NCBI GenBank assembly: GCA_046331425.1
Contig: JAXLQU010000005.1
Coordinates: forward strand, 1 to 64,000
DNA length: 64,000 bases
Direction: 5' to 3'
Source of the DNA: JANNUT01 sp046331425
GTDB lineage: Bacteria > Acidobacteriota > Polarisedimenticolia > J045
The notes beneath the pieces are model-generated. The model was not told where the DNA came from. It ran no database searches and saw nothing but the letters and a program-made list of their open reading frames with translations. The position numbers and the translations under genes were made by a program. Of this stretch, positions 9,017-16,957 are shown in pieces (position 1 is the stretch's first letter; the number at the start of each line of letters is the position of its first letter).

Positions 9017-10126
9017 ATGACTGCATCGCGAGAATCGCTGCGAGTCGCGTTTGGGCAGGCGTTGAGACGCTTGCGGCAGGAAGGCAGTTTTTCGTTGGAT
9101 GACGTGCAACACGCAACAGCCTCACAAGGCCTGGCGATCACCCGCAGTCATCTGTCGCGGGTAGAGACCGGCAACGCCGATCTGAATCTGCCCCGCTTCC
9201 TCGTTCTGCTGCGCGCACTCGGCGCCTCACCCTCGACTGTCACCGAAGGGCTCTGTGGGCTGCTCGATGGACAACAACTCTCGAGTGATCCTTCCGTCGA
9301 TACCGCTTGGAGCGCTCTGCGCGATGGTGACGCGGCGCGAGCCGCAGAAGTATGGCGGCGTGGCGCGCATGCAATCCCCACGGACGATCTTGCAACGCTC
9401 GGTGCCTGGGCTCACTGCGAAACCAGACTTGGCCGGTGGCATCGCGCCGACGACGTGCTGCAGCGCATCACCGTTTCCAGCGACGAGGCTGCGATTCACC
9501 TCGCGGTACGGCGTTGCGCGATGCTGCTGGCAGGCGGACATCCGACTTGGGCCGGTCTGATGGCGAGAGCCTCGGGTGAATCGCCCGCCGGGCGAAGCGC
9601 GCTGGCAACCTGCGCACTCGCCGCCGGCGATGCCGATCGCACGCTGAACATTGTGGGTGGCACCGATACCGCCGAGTGGCCGCTTACATGGCGACGGTTC
9701 GCTGCACTGTTGACGGCAGCCGCGTTTCGACTGAGAGGGCAACGTCGAGCAGCGCTGCAGTGGCTGGCCGCCGCGCTCGAGGGCGGTTCACAAGATTGGG
9801 TGCATGCGGAGGCGTTGTTGCTCCAAGCCTCGCTCTGTCCAGATCGCGCTTCGGCGCGCACGGCACTTGCGGCCATCGATTCAGCGCGCTCGATTGCACG
9901 CGGTCTCGCCGCTCCTGCTCTGCTCGCGCGCTGTCATGACGCGGCAGCCGCGCTCTCACGTCAGTACGGCGAAGCGCGCGAAGCTCGCGACGCTGAACGT
10001 GCCGCTCAGGCAGTGCGACGACGCGCGCAGGCTGAATCGCCCTTCGAATCGTCGTGGCCGCTCTTGGCGTTGCACGCCGCGGCCGGGGACGACAGCGCCG
10101 CTCCAGTCAACCGAGCCGCGCCCTGA
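9017..10126 (+). CDS. XRE-type HTH protein with C-terminal TPR-like repeats
   Basis: A 369-residue protein starting at an ATG six bases after a near-perfect ribosome site (GGAGGAG, 9004-9010); longer upstream reading is discarded on that basis. Residues ~5-75 form a Cro/C1-type helix-turn-helix with a recognition region ITRSHLSRVETGNADL. The rest is a helical repeat domain rich in Ala/Leu/Arg (AARAAEVWRRGAHA and similar), like the TPR domains of RRNPP/XRE regulators that bind peptides or partner proteins. It follows the TPR-kinase gene by 146 bp on the same strand and could be its target or partner, which is inference. Its 3' end overlaps the convergent HAD gene by 20 bp. Confidence 0.75.
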   Translation: MTASRESLRVAFGQALRRLRQEGSFSLDDVQHATASQGLAITRSHLSRVETGNADLNLPRFLVLLRALGASPSTVTEGLCGLLDGQQLSSDPSVDTAWSALRDGDAARAAEVWRRGAHAIPTDDLATLGAWAHCETRLGRWHRADDVLQRITVSSDEAAIHLAVRRCAMLLAGGHPTWAGLMARASGESPAGRSALATCALAAGDADRTLNIVGGTDTAEWPLTWRRFAALLTAAAFRLRGQRRAALQWLAAALEGGSQDWVHAEALLLQASLCPDRASARTALAAIDSARSIARGLAAPALLARCHDAAAALSRQYGEAREARDAERAAQAVRRRAQAESPFESSWPLLALHAAAGDDSAAPVNRAAP

Positions 10127-10733
10127 AATCGCCCAACGAACCGACGCGCGCGTCGCCCGGCGTGTCAAGGCCGACGACAAAGACTCCCGCTGCGCGCGCC
10201 GCGGCGACGTCGAGTTGGGTATCGCCGATCATCACTACCGACGACGGCTCCAATCCCAGTCGACTCAGTGCCAAGTGAACGAGCGCGGGGTCTGGTTTGC
10301 CGCGCGTGACCTCGTCTCCGCAGGCTGCGGCGTCGAACTGCGACCAGATCCCGACCGTGGTCAAGACATGCTCGACCATCGCCCTGGGACTGTTGGTGAC
10401 GACCGCAGTGCGTGCGCCGCGAGTCCTCGCTGTCTTGACCGCCTCGATCGCCCCATCGATCACGCGGACCAAACCGACATGTGTGCGAAAAGCCTGGGCG
10501 TACTCGATCGCGAGCACAGCCGGCGTTTCACCGACGAACCAATTGGTGCAGTCGGCAGCGATACCCTGCCCCCAATTCAGGCGCACCTCTTCGACAGAGA
10601 GTGGCTCGAGTCCGCGGCGTGTGCGGCACTCCGCAAGTACCGCCATCCAAGCCTCCTGACTATCGATCAAGACCCCATCCATATCGAAAAGCACAGCCTG
10701 GAGTTTCAACGGCCACTGCGGCGCCGAGTTCAT
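10107..10733 (-). CDS. HAD-superfamily phosphatase (Gph/phosphoglycolate-phosphatase-like)
   Basis: A 208-residue HAD hydrolase. Motif I is FDMDGVLID (nucleophile and acid Asp ~16 and 18), motif II is VVTNSP, motif III is the Lys in RGKPDPALV, and motif IV is VVMIGDTQLDV. A helical cap between motifs I and II places it in the Gph/beta-phosphoglucomutase type. The substrate is a small phosphate ester that cannot be named from sequence. The ATG overlaps the mntR stop codon by 4 bp, so it is translated with the manganese regulator; many HAD enzymes need Mg2+ or Mn2+, which may or may not explain the link. Confidence 0.85.
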   Translation of the reverse strand: MNSAPQWPLKLQAVLFDMDGVLIDSQEAWMAVLAECRTRRGLEPLSVEEVRLNWGQGIAADCTNWFVGETPAVLAIEYAQAFRTHVGLVRVIDGAIEAVKTARTRGARTAVVTNSPRAMVEHVLTTVGIWSQFDAAACGDEVTRGKPDPALVHLALSRLGLEPSSVVMIGDTQLDVAAARAAGVFVVGLDTPGDARVGSLGDFRARLG

Positions 10734-11155
10734 GAGCGGAGAAACGCGCGCATCTGGCGCAGCGTGAGGGCGCTGCAGTGATGCTCGATACCTTCCGCGT
10801 CCGACTCCGACTGCGCCAAGGGGACGCCGATTCTTTGCAGGAACTTCACGACCACCGCATGGCGGCGTCGGGCGCTCTGCGCCAGGCGACGTCCGGCTCG
10901 CGTCAAGCGGATGCCCGCCTCGGTGTCACGCTCGATCAACGACTGGCGTTCTAGTCTGGTCAGGGTTCGGAGCACCGTGACGTGACTGACGCCCAGCGCT
11001 CGCGCGAGATCGGCCGGTCGGACAGGCAGGTCGCTCGACTCGAGCTCCAATACCAATTCCGTGTAGTCCTCGGCCATCTCTCGCGAGTGATCGTCACGCA
11101 CGCGTTGAAATCGGTCAGCGGCCCGCTGCCGTGATGCTCGGTGTGCAGTCTTCAC
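10730..11155 (-). CDS. mntR: MntR-like DtxR-family metal-dependent repressor
   Basis: A 141-residue DtxR/MntR-family regulator, about the size of E. coli MntR. It has a winged helix with recognition region ALGVSHVTVLRTLTRLERQSLI (longer than needed; ~residues 53-74) and a C-terminal metal-binding and dimerisation part with SDAEGIEHHC, matching the MntR metal-ligand cluster. It starts with GTG at 11155 behind AGGAG. Known family members bind DNA when loaded with Mn2+ and shut off manganese import. Divergence from an mntH gene with a palindrome between them (11219-11234) strongly supports this role. It is the first gene of a two-gene operon with the HAD phosphatase. Confidence 0.88.
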   Translation of the reverse strand: MKTAHRASRQRAADRFQRVRDDHSREMAEDYTELVLELESSDLPVRPADLARALGVSHVTVLRTLTRLERQSLIERDTEAGIRLTRAGRRLAQSARRRHAVVVKFLQRIGVPLAQSESDAEGIEHHCSALTLRQMRAFLRS

Positions 11156-11209
11156 ACGATCTCCTGAAAGGCTCGGCGCAGCCTACCGCAATCGAACGCT
11201 CAGGGGTAG

Positions 11210-11236
11210 TTGACAATTTGTAGCCTAGGCTACAGT
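11210..11236 (+). promoter_or_regulatory. Predicted mntH promoter
   Basis: A consensus TTGACA lies at 11210-11215. A weak -10 candidate TACAGT (11231-11236, four of six consensus bases) follows after a short 15-base spacer. The stretch ends 15 bases before the mntH ATG, so the mRNA leader would be very short. The palindrome 11219-11234 covers the spacer and most of the -10 element, as expected for a repressor that blocks polymerase. Confidence 0.55.
11219..11234. promoter_or_regulatory. Perfect 16-bp palindrome, likely MntR operator
   Basis: The sequence TGTAGCCTAGGCTACA is a perfect inverted repeat located between the divergent mntR and mntH starts and overlapping the predicted mntH promoter. 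DtxR-family operators are palindromes of about this size, and several contain a central AGCCTAGGCT-like or TTAGGCTAA-like core. I infer it is the MntR box controlling mntH and perhaps mntR itself. No second copy was noticed in the window. Confidence 0.7.
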
Positions 11237-11251
11237 GTCGCAAGCAACACG

Positions 11252-13186
11252 ATGGAAACGCCAGCCGACAAACCTGGATCGCCTCCACCGCCATCTCGTT
11301 CGTTGGCGGAGGTGCACGGTACGGTACCGATCCCCAGTGGTGGTCCGTGGTGGCGCATCTGGCTGGCAGTCACCGGTCCCGCACTGATGGTGTCGGTGGG
11401 GTATATGGACCCCGGCAATTGGGCCACCGATATCGCGGGCGGCAGCCGCTACAACTACGCGCTCATCTGGGTGCTGCTGCTGTCCAACTTGATGGCGGTC
11501 TTGCTGCAAAGTTTTGCCGCACGACTTGGAATCGTTCGCCGGCTCGATCTCGCCCAAGCCAACCGTGCCACGTATCACCCTGCCATCAACTTCCCGCTCT
11601 ATTTGCTGGCCGAAATTGCGATCACCGCGTGTGACCTGGCGGAAGTGATCGGTTCTGCAATCGCGCTTCAACTACTGTTCGGACTTCCGCTCGCGTACGG
11701 TGTGATCTTGACGGTCCTGGACGTGCTATTGCTGTTGTTGCTCACACGATTCGGGATTCGCAAGTTGGAAGCGGTCGTCATCGCGCTCGTGGGCACGATC
11801 GGAATTGCGTTTTTCATCGAGATTCTATTGGCTCGTCCGGAGTGGGGAATGCTGGCGCGAGGTTTCGTTCCGTCGCTGCCGGACAGCCACGCGCTCTACA
11901 TTGCCATCGGCATCCTGGGCGCGACGGTGATGCCGCACAACATCTACCTGCACAGCTCCCTGGTGCAGACCCGACGGATCGGAACCCAGCCGCATGAGCT
12001 GAAACGCGCGATCCGGTGGAACACCATCGACTCCGCGGTTGCACTGAACCTCGCCTTCTTGGTCAATGCGGCGATCTTGGTGATGGCGGCAGCCAATTTC
12101 TACCGGTCCGGCAATACCGATGTGGTCGAGATTCAAGACGCACACCGGCTGCTGGAGCCGATCGTCGGTACCGCGCTTGCTCCCGTGCTGTTTGCGCTGG
12201 CGTTGTTGGCCTCCGGTCAGAGCTCGACCGTGACGGGAACACTCGCCGGCCAGATCGTGATGGAGGGGTACCTCAACCTGCGAATCCGACCATGGTTGAG
12301 GCGACTGCTGACCCGCATGCTGGCGGTGGTCCCTGCCCTGGTCTGCATCTTCGTATTCGGCGAGTCGTCGACCGGAGGGTTGTTGGTCTTGTCGCAGGTT
12401 GTGCTCTCGCTTCAGTTGCCGTTTGCGATCATCCCGCTCCTGCACTTCGTCGCCGACCGCGAGCAGATGGGCCCATTTGCGATCGGTCCAAAGGCCAAAC
12501 TGTTGGGATGGGGCGCCGCGGCGATCATCGTCGGCTTGAATATCGCGTTGGTTCACGGAGAGGTCTCCCGCCGAATGGAGGGCGCGTCCCCGATGACAGC
12601 CATCGCGGTCTATTCGGTGCTTGGAGCTTTGCTCGCGCTGTTGCTCTACGTGACCTTCAAGCCGCTGATCGAACGGGTCACTGGCTGGAGCCGTAAGCCG
12701 GAGTTGCGCGCGATTCACGCACCGGCTCAGGCGTTGCTCGAGACACTCGAGATACCGGCTCCCTACCAGCGCGTTGCGATCGCTCTGGACTTCAGCGGCC
12801 GTCAACTCGAGCTGCTTGCCGGCGCGTTGCGAACACTCGGCGACGCGCGCCCCCGGTTGATTCTGCTGCACGTGACCGAGAGCCCGGTGGCGCGCGCGTT
12901 CGGCAGGTCCGCCGCCGATGCGGAGTCGGCCGATGATGCGGCGCGACTCGAGCTCTACGCATCCGCCTTGAAGCGCAAAGGGTTCGAGGTCCAGACCCGA
13001 TTGGGGAGCGGCGATCAAGTGCTCGAACTGGCGCGACTCGTAGCTGAATCTCAGGCCGATCTCGTGATCCTCGGTGGGCACGGACACCGCGGGTTCAAGG
13101 ACTGGTTGCACGGCACCACCGCAGACAGGCTGCGTCATCGGGTCGAGGCGAGCGTCTTGGTCGTGCCGCTTGGCAGCAAGACATGA
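11252..13186 (+). CDS. mntH: NRAMP manganese/metal-proton symporter fused to a UspA domain
   Basis: A 644-residue fusion. Residues ~40-460 are an NRAMP transporter with eleven or so membrane spans, the DPGNWATD metal-binding motif of TM1 (D53) and the M227-P228-H229 motif of TM6. These import Mn2+ (or Fe2+/other divalent ions) with protons. After a linker, residues ~505-644 form a universal stress protein domain (YQRVAIALD... and the nucleotide-loop pattern GGHGHRG followed by SVLVV). Ordinary MntH proteins end after the membrane domain. The ATG at 11252 is in the middle of a 5' region with no good ribosome site, so initiation may be leader-poor. The gene overlaps the M23 peptidase gene by 4 bp. 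Confidence 0.92.
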   Translation: METPADKPGSPPPPSRSLAEVHGTVPIPSGGPWWRIWLAVTGPALMVSVGYMDPGNWATDIAGGSRYNYALIWVLLLSNLMAVLLQSFAARLGIVRRLDLAQANRATYHPAINFPLYLLAEIAITACDLAEVIGSAIALQLLFGLPLAYGVILTVLDVLLLLLLTRFGIRKLEAVVIALVGTIGIAFFIEILLARPEWGMLARGFVPSLPDSHALYIAIGILGATVMPHNIYLHSSLVQTRRIGTQPHELKRAIRWNTIDSAVALNLAFLVNAAILVMAAANFYRSGNTDVVEIQDAHRLLEPIVGTALAPVLFALALLASGQSSTVTGTLAGQIVMEGYLNLRIRPWLRRLLTRMLAVVPALVCIFVFGESSTGGLLVLSQVVLSLQLPFAIIPLLHFVADREQMGPFAIGPKAKLLGWGAAAIIVGLNIALVHGEVSRRMEGASPMTAIAVYSVLGALLALLLYVTFKPLIERVTGWSRKPELRAIHAPAQALLETLEIPAPYQRVAIALDFSGRQLELLAGALRTLGDARPRLILLHVTESPVARAFGRSAADAESADDAARLELYASALKRKGFEVQTRLGSGDQVLELARLVAESQADLVILGGHGHRGFKDWLHGTTADRLRHRVEASVLVVPLGSKT

Positions 13187-14169
13187 GAGTGGACCTCCCT
13201 CGGGAACCGGAATCTTCTTGCAGGCAGCGGCGCTTGCGCGTGACACAGTCCAAGGTCGAGGCGTCGTCTCGGGGCGCTGTGCAGCGAATCGCGGTCCTGA
13301 CAGTTTTTTCACTGGCAGTCGCCGGGCCTTGTCCGGCGGCGGCTCCTCTGCCGTCGGACGTCACGATCCAAGTCCTGTCACGCACGCTGCAGCCAGGCGA
13401 GCCTGTGCGGATCGTGGCGAGCGGATCGGCGGCACTCGACAACGTGCGCGGTCGATGGCTGGAACAACCGCTCTCGTTTGCGCCGGTAGACAACCGGCGG
13501 CAGATCTGGAGTGCGTGGGCCGCGGTGCCGCTGGACGCACGCGCTGGAAACACCGCGGCGGAGATCGACGCAACCTATGTCGATGGACGCAACGTGCATC
13601 GAAGTCATCCACTGCTCATCCGCTCGAAACGATTTCCTGAAGAACGGTTGAGCGTCGCGCCCCGGTTCGCTGAGCCACCCCCGGAGGTTCAACAGCGACT
13701 GACCGAGGAGCGCGCGTTCTTGGCCTCTGTCTACGCGCGTCGCACAGTCCCTGCCTCGAACCTGACCGCCTTCGTGCGCCCCGTTCCTGGAGACGCCAGC
13801 TCGATCTTCGGCAAGCGTCGGGTCTTCAATGGCAAGCCACGTGATCCGCATCCGGGCCTGGACCTGCACGCCGCGACCGGAACGCCGGTGCGCTGCAGTG
13901 CTGCAGGTACGGTGGTCGTCGCCCGCGAACTCTACTACTCCGGGAATACCGTGATCGTCGATCATGGCGGAGGGTTGTTCACGGTCTACGCGCATCTCTC
14001 ACGACTCGATGTTGTCGAGGACGCGCCCATTGCGTCGGCTGCCGTGCTCGGGCTATCAGGCGCCACCGGCCGCGTGACGGGCCCACATCTCCATTGGGGA
14101 GCCAAGGTAGGGGCGATCCCGTTCGATCCTACGGCTCTGCTCGATCCTCGGCTCTTCCCGTCGCTCTGA
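13183..14169 (+). CDS. M23 (LytM-type) metallopeptidase, exported
   Basis: A 328-residue protein with a C-terminal M23 endopeptidase domain. The zinc ligands are visible: H223 and D227 in HPGLD and H304 in HLHW (302-305). M23 enzymes cut peptidoglycan cross-links, or act as cell-wall hydrolase regulators when residues are lost; here the motifs are complete, so activity is expected. A hydrophobic segment (IAVLTVFSLAVAG) about 37 residues in suggests a signal peptide preceded by an unusually long n-region; an in-frame GTG at 13240 would give a more normal leader. The annotated ATG overlaps the mntH stop by 4 bp. N-terminal residues ~60-150 form a beta-rich domain. Confidence 0.88.
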   Translation: MRVDLPREPESSCRQRRLRVTQSKVEASSRGAVQRIAVLTVFSLAVAGPCPAAAPLPSDVTIQVLSRTLQPGEPVRIVASGSAALDNVRGRWLEQPLSFAPVDNRRQIWSAWAAVPLDARAGNTAAEIDATYVDGRNVHRSHPLLIRSKRFPEERLSVAPRFAEPPPEVQQRLTEERAFLASVYARRTVPASNLTAFVRPVPGDASSIFGKRRVFNGKPRDPHPGLDLHAATGTPVRCSAAGTVVVARELYYSGNTVIVDHGGGLFTVYAHLSRLDVVEDAPIASAAVLGLSGATGRVTGPHLHWGAKVGAIPFDPTALLDPRLFPSL

Positions 14170-14202
14170 CGCGTATCATGTCGGCCCGATTCGGAGGCCG
14201 AT

Positions 14203-15663
14203 GTGCGGATCCCTGAAGGCGTTGTTGCTCTTGTGTTCGTCACCTTGCTGTCGACACCGCTGGCGCTCTCTCGAGAACCGGCTTCTTCTCGCGAGGAAGC
14301 AGAGCGTCGTGGGCATGCGGCGATCGAGATCCTGCCGGCCGAAACATCGCCCGACTTTGTTTTGAAAGGGGCGACCGTGTTGACCGCCGCCGGCCAACGA
14401 TTCGAACACGGCTACGTTGTGATCAGAAATGGCCGGATCGATGCGGTCGGCGACGGCGCACCCCCCAGCGGCCAAAGCCTTCACGAAATAGATGCCTCAG
14501 GAATGTTCGTCACACCGGGGCTGATCGATGCTCATTCACATCTGGGCGTCTACCCGGCGCCCGGGTTCAAGGCGAATGGCGATGGGAACGAAGCAACCTC
14601 TCCCGTGACCGGCGGAGTCTGGGCCGAGCATGGCTTGTGGCCGCAAGACCCGTCGATGGAACTCGCCGTCGCCGGTGGCGTCACCACGATGTTGGTGCTC
14701 CCCGGTTCCGCCAACCTCGTCGGTGGACGCGGCATGACGGTCCATCTCGTTCCGGCCCGCGGCAGCCGCGCGATGCGCTTCCCTGGTTCCCCGGATGTGC
14801 TGAAGATGGCGTGCGGTGAGAACCCGAAGCGTGTTTACGGTGACAAGGGGGGCGCGCCTTCGACACGCATGGGGAATCTGCGTGGTCAACGCGAAGCGTT
14901 CTTCGCTGCCGCGCGCTATCGCGACGAGTGGCGACGCTGGCAAGCCAAAGCCGCAGCGTTCGCCGCAACGAAATCGTCCGCCTCCAACCCCAACGACCGG
15001 AACGAGAGCGCCAAGTCCGACGATCCGGGCCCGCCACCGGCGCGCGATTTATCGCTGGAGACGTTGGCCGAGGTTCTCGATGGGCGCGTGCTCGTGGAAT
15101 GGCACTGCTATCGCGCCGACGACATGCTCGACGCGATCCAACTCGCCGATGAAGTAGGGTTTTCGATTCGTGCGTTTCACCATGCGCTCGAGGCGTACAA
15201 GATTCGCGATCTGTTGGCGGCCCAAGGAATCGCGGTGGCAACTTGGGCCGATTGGTGGGGCTTCAAGGCGGAGGCGTACGACGGGATTCCCGAGAACGCA
15301 GCGTTGTTGACGGAGGCCGGCGTGAAAACCTGCATCAAGAGCGACTCGGCGGTCGACATCCAGCGCCTCAATCAAGAGGCGGCCAAAGCGTACGCCAGCG
15401 CACAACGCGCTGGGATCGCCATGGACGAGAACGCGGCGCTGCGCACGATCACCGCCAATCCGGCGTGGGCGCTTGGTATCGACGAGCAAGTTGGCACACT
15501 GCAACCAGGCAAACGCGCCGACCTCGTGGTTTGGGATGCGCATCCGTTCAGCGTTTACGCACACGCACGGTGGGTCTTCATCGACGGGCAGCTTCGCTAC
15601 GACCGCGAGCGCAGCGAGGTCCCGTGGAGTGACTTCATGCTTGGCCAGGAGATCGAACCGTGA
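14203..15663 (+). CDS. Exported amidohydrolase (imidazolonepropionase/adenine-deaminase-like superfamily)
   Basis: A 486-residue metal-dependent hydrolase. It starts at a GTG five bases after GGAGG and has a signal peptide (MRIPEGVVALVFVTLLSTPL). Amidohydrolase hallmarks: PGLIDAHSHLG with the HxH metal pair, later His residues in EWHCYRADD and AFHHAL, and Asp in KSDSAVDI. The C-terminal beta domain ends with GTLQPGKRADLVVWDAHP, typical of the family. The substrate cannot be named. A charged insert (~240-285) is unusual. The GTG of the next gene overlaps its TGA, and that partner is a paralogue lacking the metal motif, so the two may form a heteromeric enzyme. Confidence 0.88.
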   Translation: MRIPEGVVALVFVTLLSTPLALSREPASSREEAERRGHAAIEILPAETSPDFVLKGATVLTAAGQRFEHGYVVIRNGRIDAVGDGAPPSGQSLHEIDASGMFVTPGLIDAHSHLGVYPAPGFKANGDGNEATSPVTGGVWAEHGLWPQDPSMELAVAGGVTTMLVLPGSANLVGGRGMTVHLVPARGSRAMRFPGSPDVLKMACGENPKRVYGDKGGAPSTRMGNLRGQREAFFAAARYRDEWRRWQAKAAAFAATKSSASNPNDRNESAKSDDPGPPPARDLSLETLAEVLDGRVLVEWHCYRADDMLDAIQLADEVGFSIRAFHHALEAYKIRDLLAAQGIAVATWADWWGFKAEAYDGIPENAALLTEAGVKTCIKSDSAVDIQRLNQEAAKAYASAQRAGIAMDENAALRTITANPAWALGIDEQVGTLQPGKRADLVVWDAHPFSVYAHARWVFIDGQLRYDRERSEVPWSDFMLGQEIEP

Positions 15664-16913
15664 CGCGCCGTCGCTTGTTGTTCACCGTGATGAGCGGCTT
15701 GCTCGCGTTCAGCGGCGAGGCGCGCGCTCAGTGCCTCGCACTGGAAGGCGGCCAGTTGGCCTTGCCGGGCGCACGCCCGACCGTTGGGACACTGGTGATT
15801 CAAGCGGCCACAATCACGGCTGCCGGCGATGGCGTCATCGTTCCCGCCGGATGCACGCGTGTGTCGATGACAGGAAAGGTCATCACCGCTGGATTGATCG
15901 ACGGCTCGTCCAGCCTCGGTGTCGATGAGATCTCGCTCGAACCAAGCACGCGCGAGGACGATGCTGGCGGTGAGTTACCGATTCGCGCTGCATTCCGTGT
16001 CGAGGAAGGGTACAACCCGCGCTCCTCGCTGATACCGGTGGCGCGACTGGGCGGCGTTACCTCCGCGGTCGTGATGCCTACGGGCGGGTTGATCAGCGGT
16101 CAGGCGGCGTGGGTCGACCTGCGCGGCGTGACGCAAGCCGACGTCGTCGAACGCGCGCCCTTGGCCATGGTCGCGAACCTGTCCGACAACGCGGGCGCTT
16201 CGTTGCGAACCCTGCGTGAACTGCTCGACGATGCACGACAGTTCATCACGCAACAAACGGCGTGGGAACGCGGCCAGAGTCGAGCGTTTGGCGTCAGCCG
16301 CGTCGAGTTGATGGCACTGCGCCCTTTGCTCGAACGCAAGATTCCGTTGGTCGTCGGCGCCGATCGTGCGAGCGACATCGAAGCGCTGCTGCGCTTCGCC
16401 GCGGAGCAGAAGATCCGGGTGGTGATTCGCGGTGCAGCCGAGGGTCATCTGCTCTCGCAACAGTTGGCCAAAGCGGGCGTCGGGGTCCTGATCGATCCAC
16501 TGGTTTACGGTCCGGGTGGTTTCGATCAGGTGCGCGGGCGTCGTGAGAATGCCGCGCGACTCCAAGCGGCTGGTGTGACGGTTGCAATCGGCGCGTTCTC
16601 GGAACACAACCTGCGCAAACTGCGTCAACTGGCCGGCAACGCTGTACGCGACGGAATGCCGTGGGAGGCGGCGCTGGACTCAATTACCGGCGCCCCGGCA
16701 CGACTCTTCGGAATGCAAGGGTACGGCACGCTGTCGGCAGCATCGGTGGCCAATCTGGCCGTCTGGAGCGGTGACCCACTCGAGCTTTCGACGCAGTTGG
16801 AGCAGCTCTACATACACGGCCGGCGAATCGAGCTGAAGAGTCGACAGAGCGAACTGCTCCAGCGATATCGCAAACTGCCCGGCACCCCTCGGCCAGCACT
16901 CTCGTTGCCATGA
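15660..16913 (+). CDS. Amidohydrolase-like protein lacking the HxH metal motif (pseudoenzyme)
   Basis: A 417-residue exported paralogue of the preceding amidohydrolase. It has a signal peptide (RRRLLFTVMSGLLAFSGEARA) and the same architecture, but the HxH motif is replaced by SSS in GLIDGSSSLG. Other metal-ligand positions also look changed (VVIRGAAEGH). It should therefore not bind the binuclear metal site in the usual way. Its GTG start overlaps the upstream TGA by 4 bp, so the two products are made in a coupled ratio. I infer a regulatory or structural partner of the active subunit. The C-terminal end retains GTLSAASVANLAVWSGDP. Confidence 0.8.
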   Translation: MTRRRLLFTVMSGLLAFSGEARAQCLALEGGQLALPGARPTVGTLVIQAATITAAGDGVIVPAGCTRVSMTGKVITAGLIDGSSSLGVDEISLEPSTREDDAGGELPIRAAFRVEEGYNPRSSLIPVARLGGVTSAVVMPTGGLISGQAAWVDLRGVTQADVVERAPLAMVANLSDNAGASLRTLRELLDDARQFITQQTAWERGQSRAFGVSRVELMALRPLLERKIPLVVGADRASDIEALLRFAAEQKIRVVIRGAAEGHLLSQQLAKAGVGVLIDPLVYGPGGFDQVRGRRENAARLQAAGVTVAIGAFSEHNLRKLRQLAGNAVRDGMPWEAALDSITGAPARLFGMQGYGTLSAASVANLAVWSGDPLELSTQLEQLYIHGRRIELKSRQSELLQRYRKLPGTPRPALSLP

Positions 16914-16957
16914 TCGATCGACGCGCTTGATCGCAACGGATGTTGCGGAGACTGCGA

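Noticed and set aside
11825..13312. Long reverse-strand frame (495 codons) opposite mntH-usp
   Set aside because: It mirrors the codon bias of the NRAMP/Usp gene, is rich in Gln/Arg and shows no motif or ribosome site.
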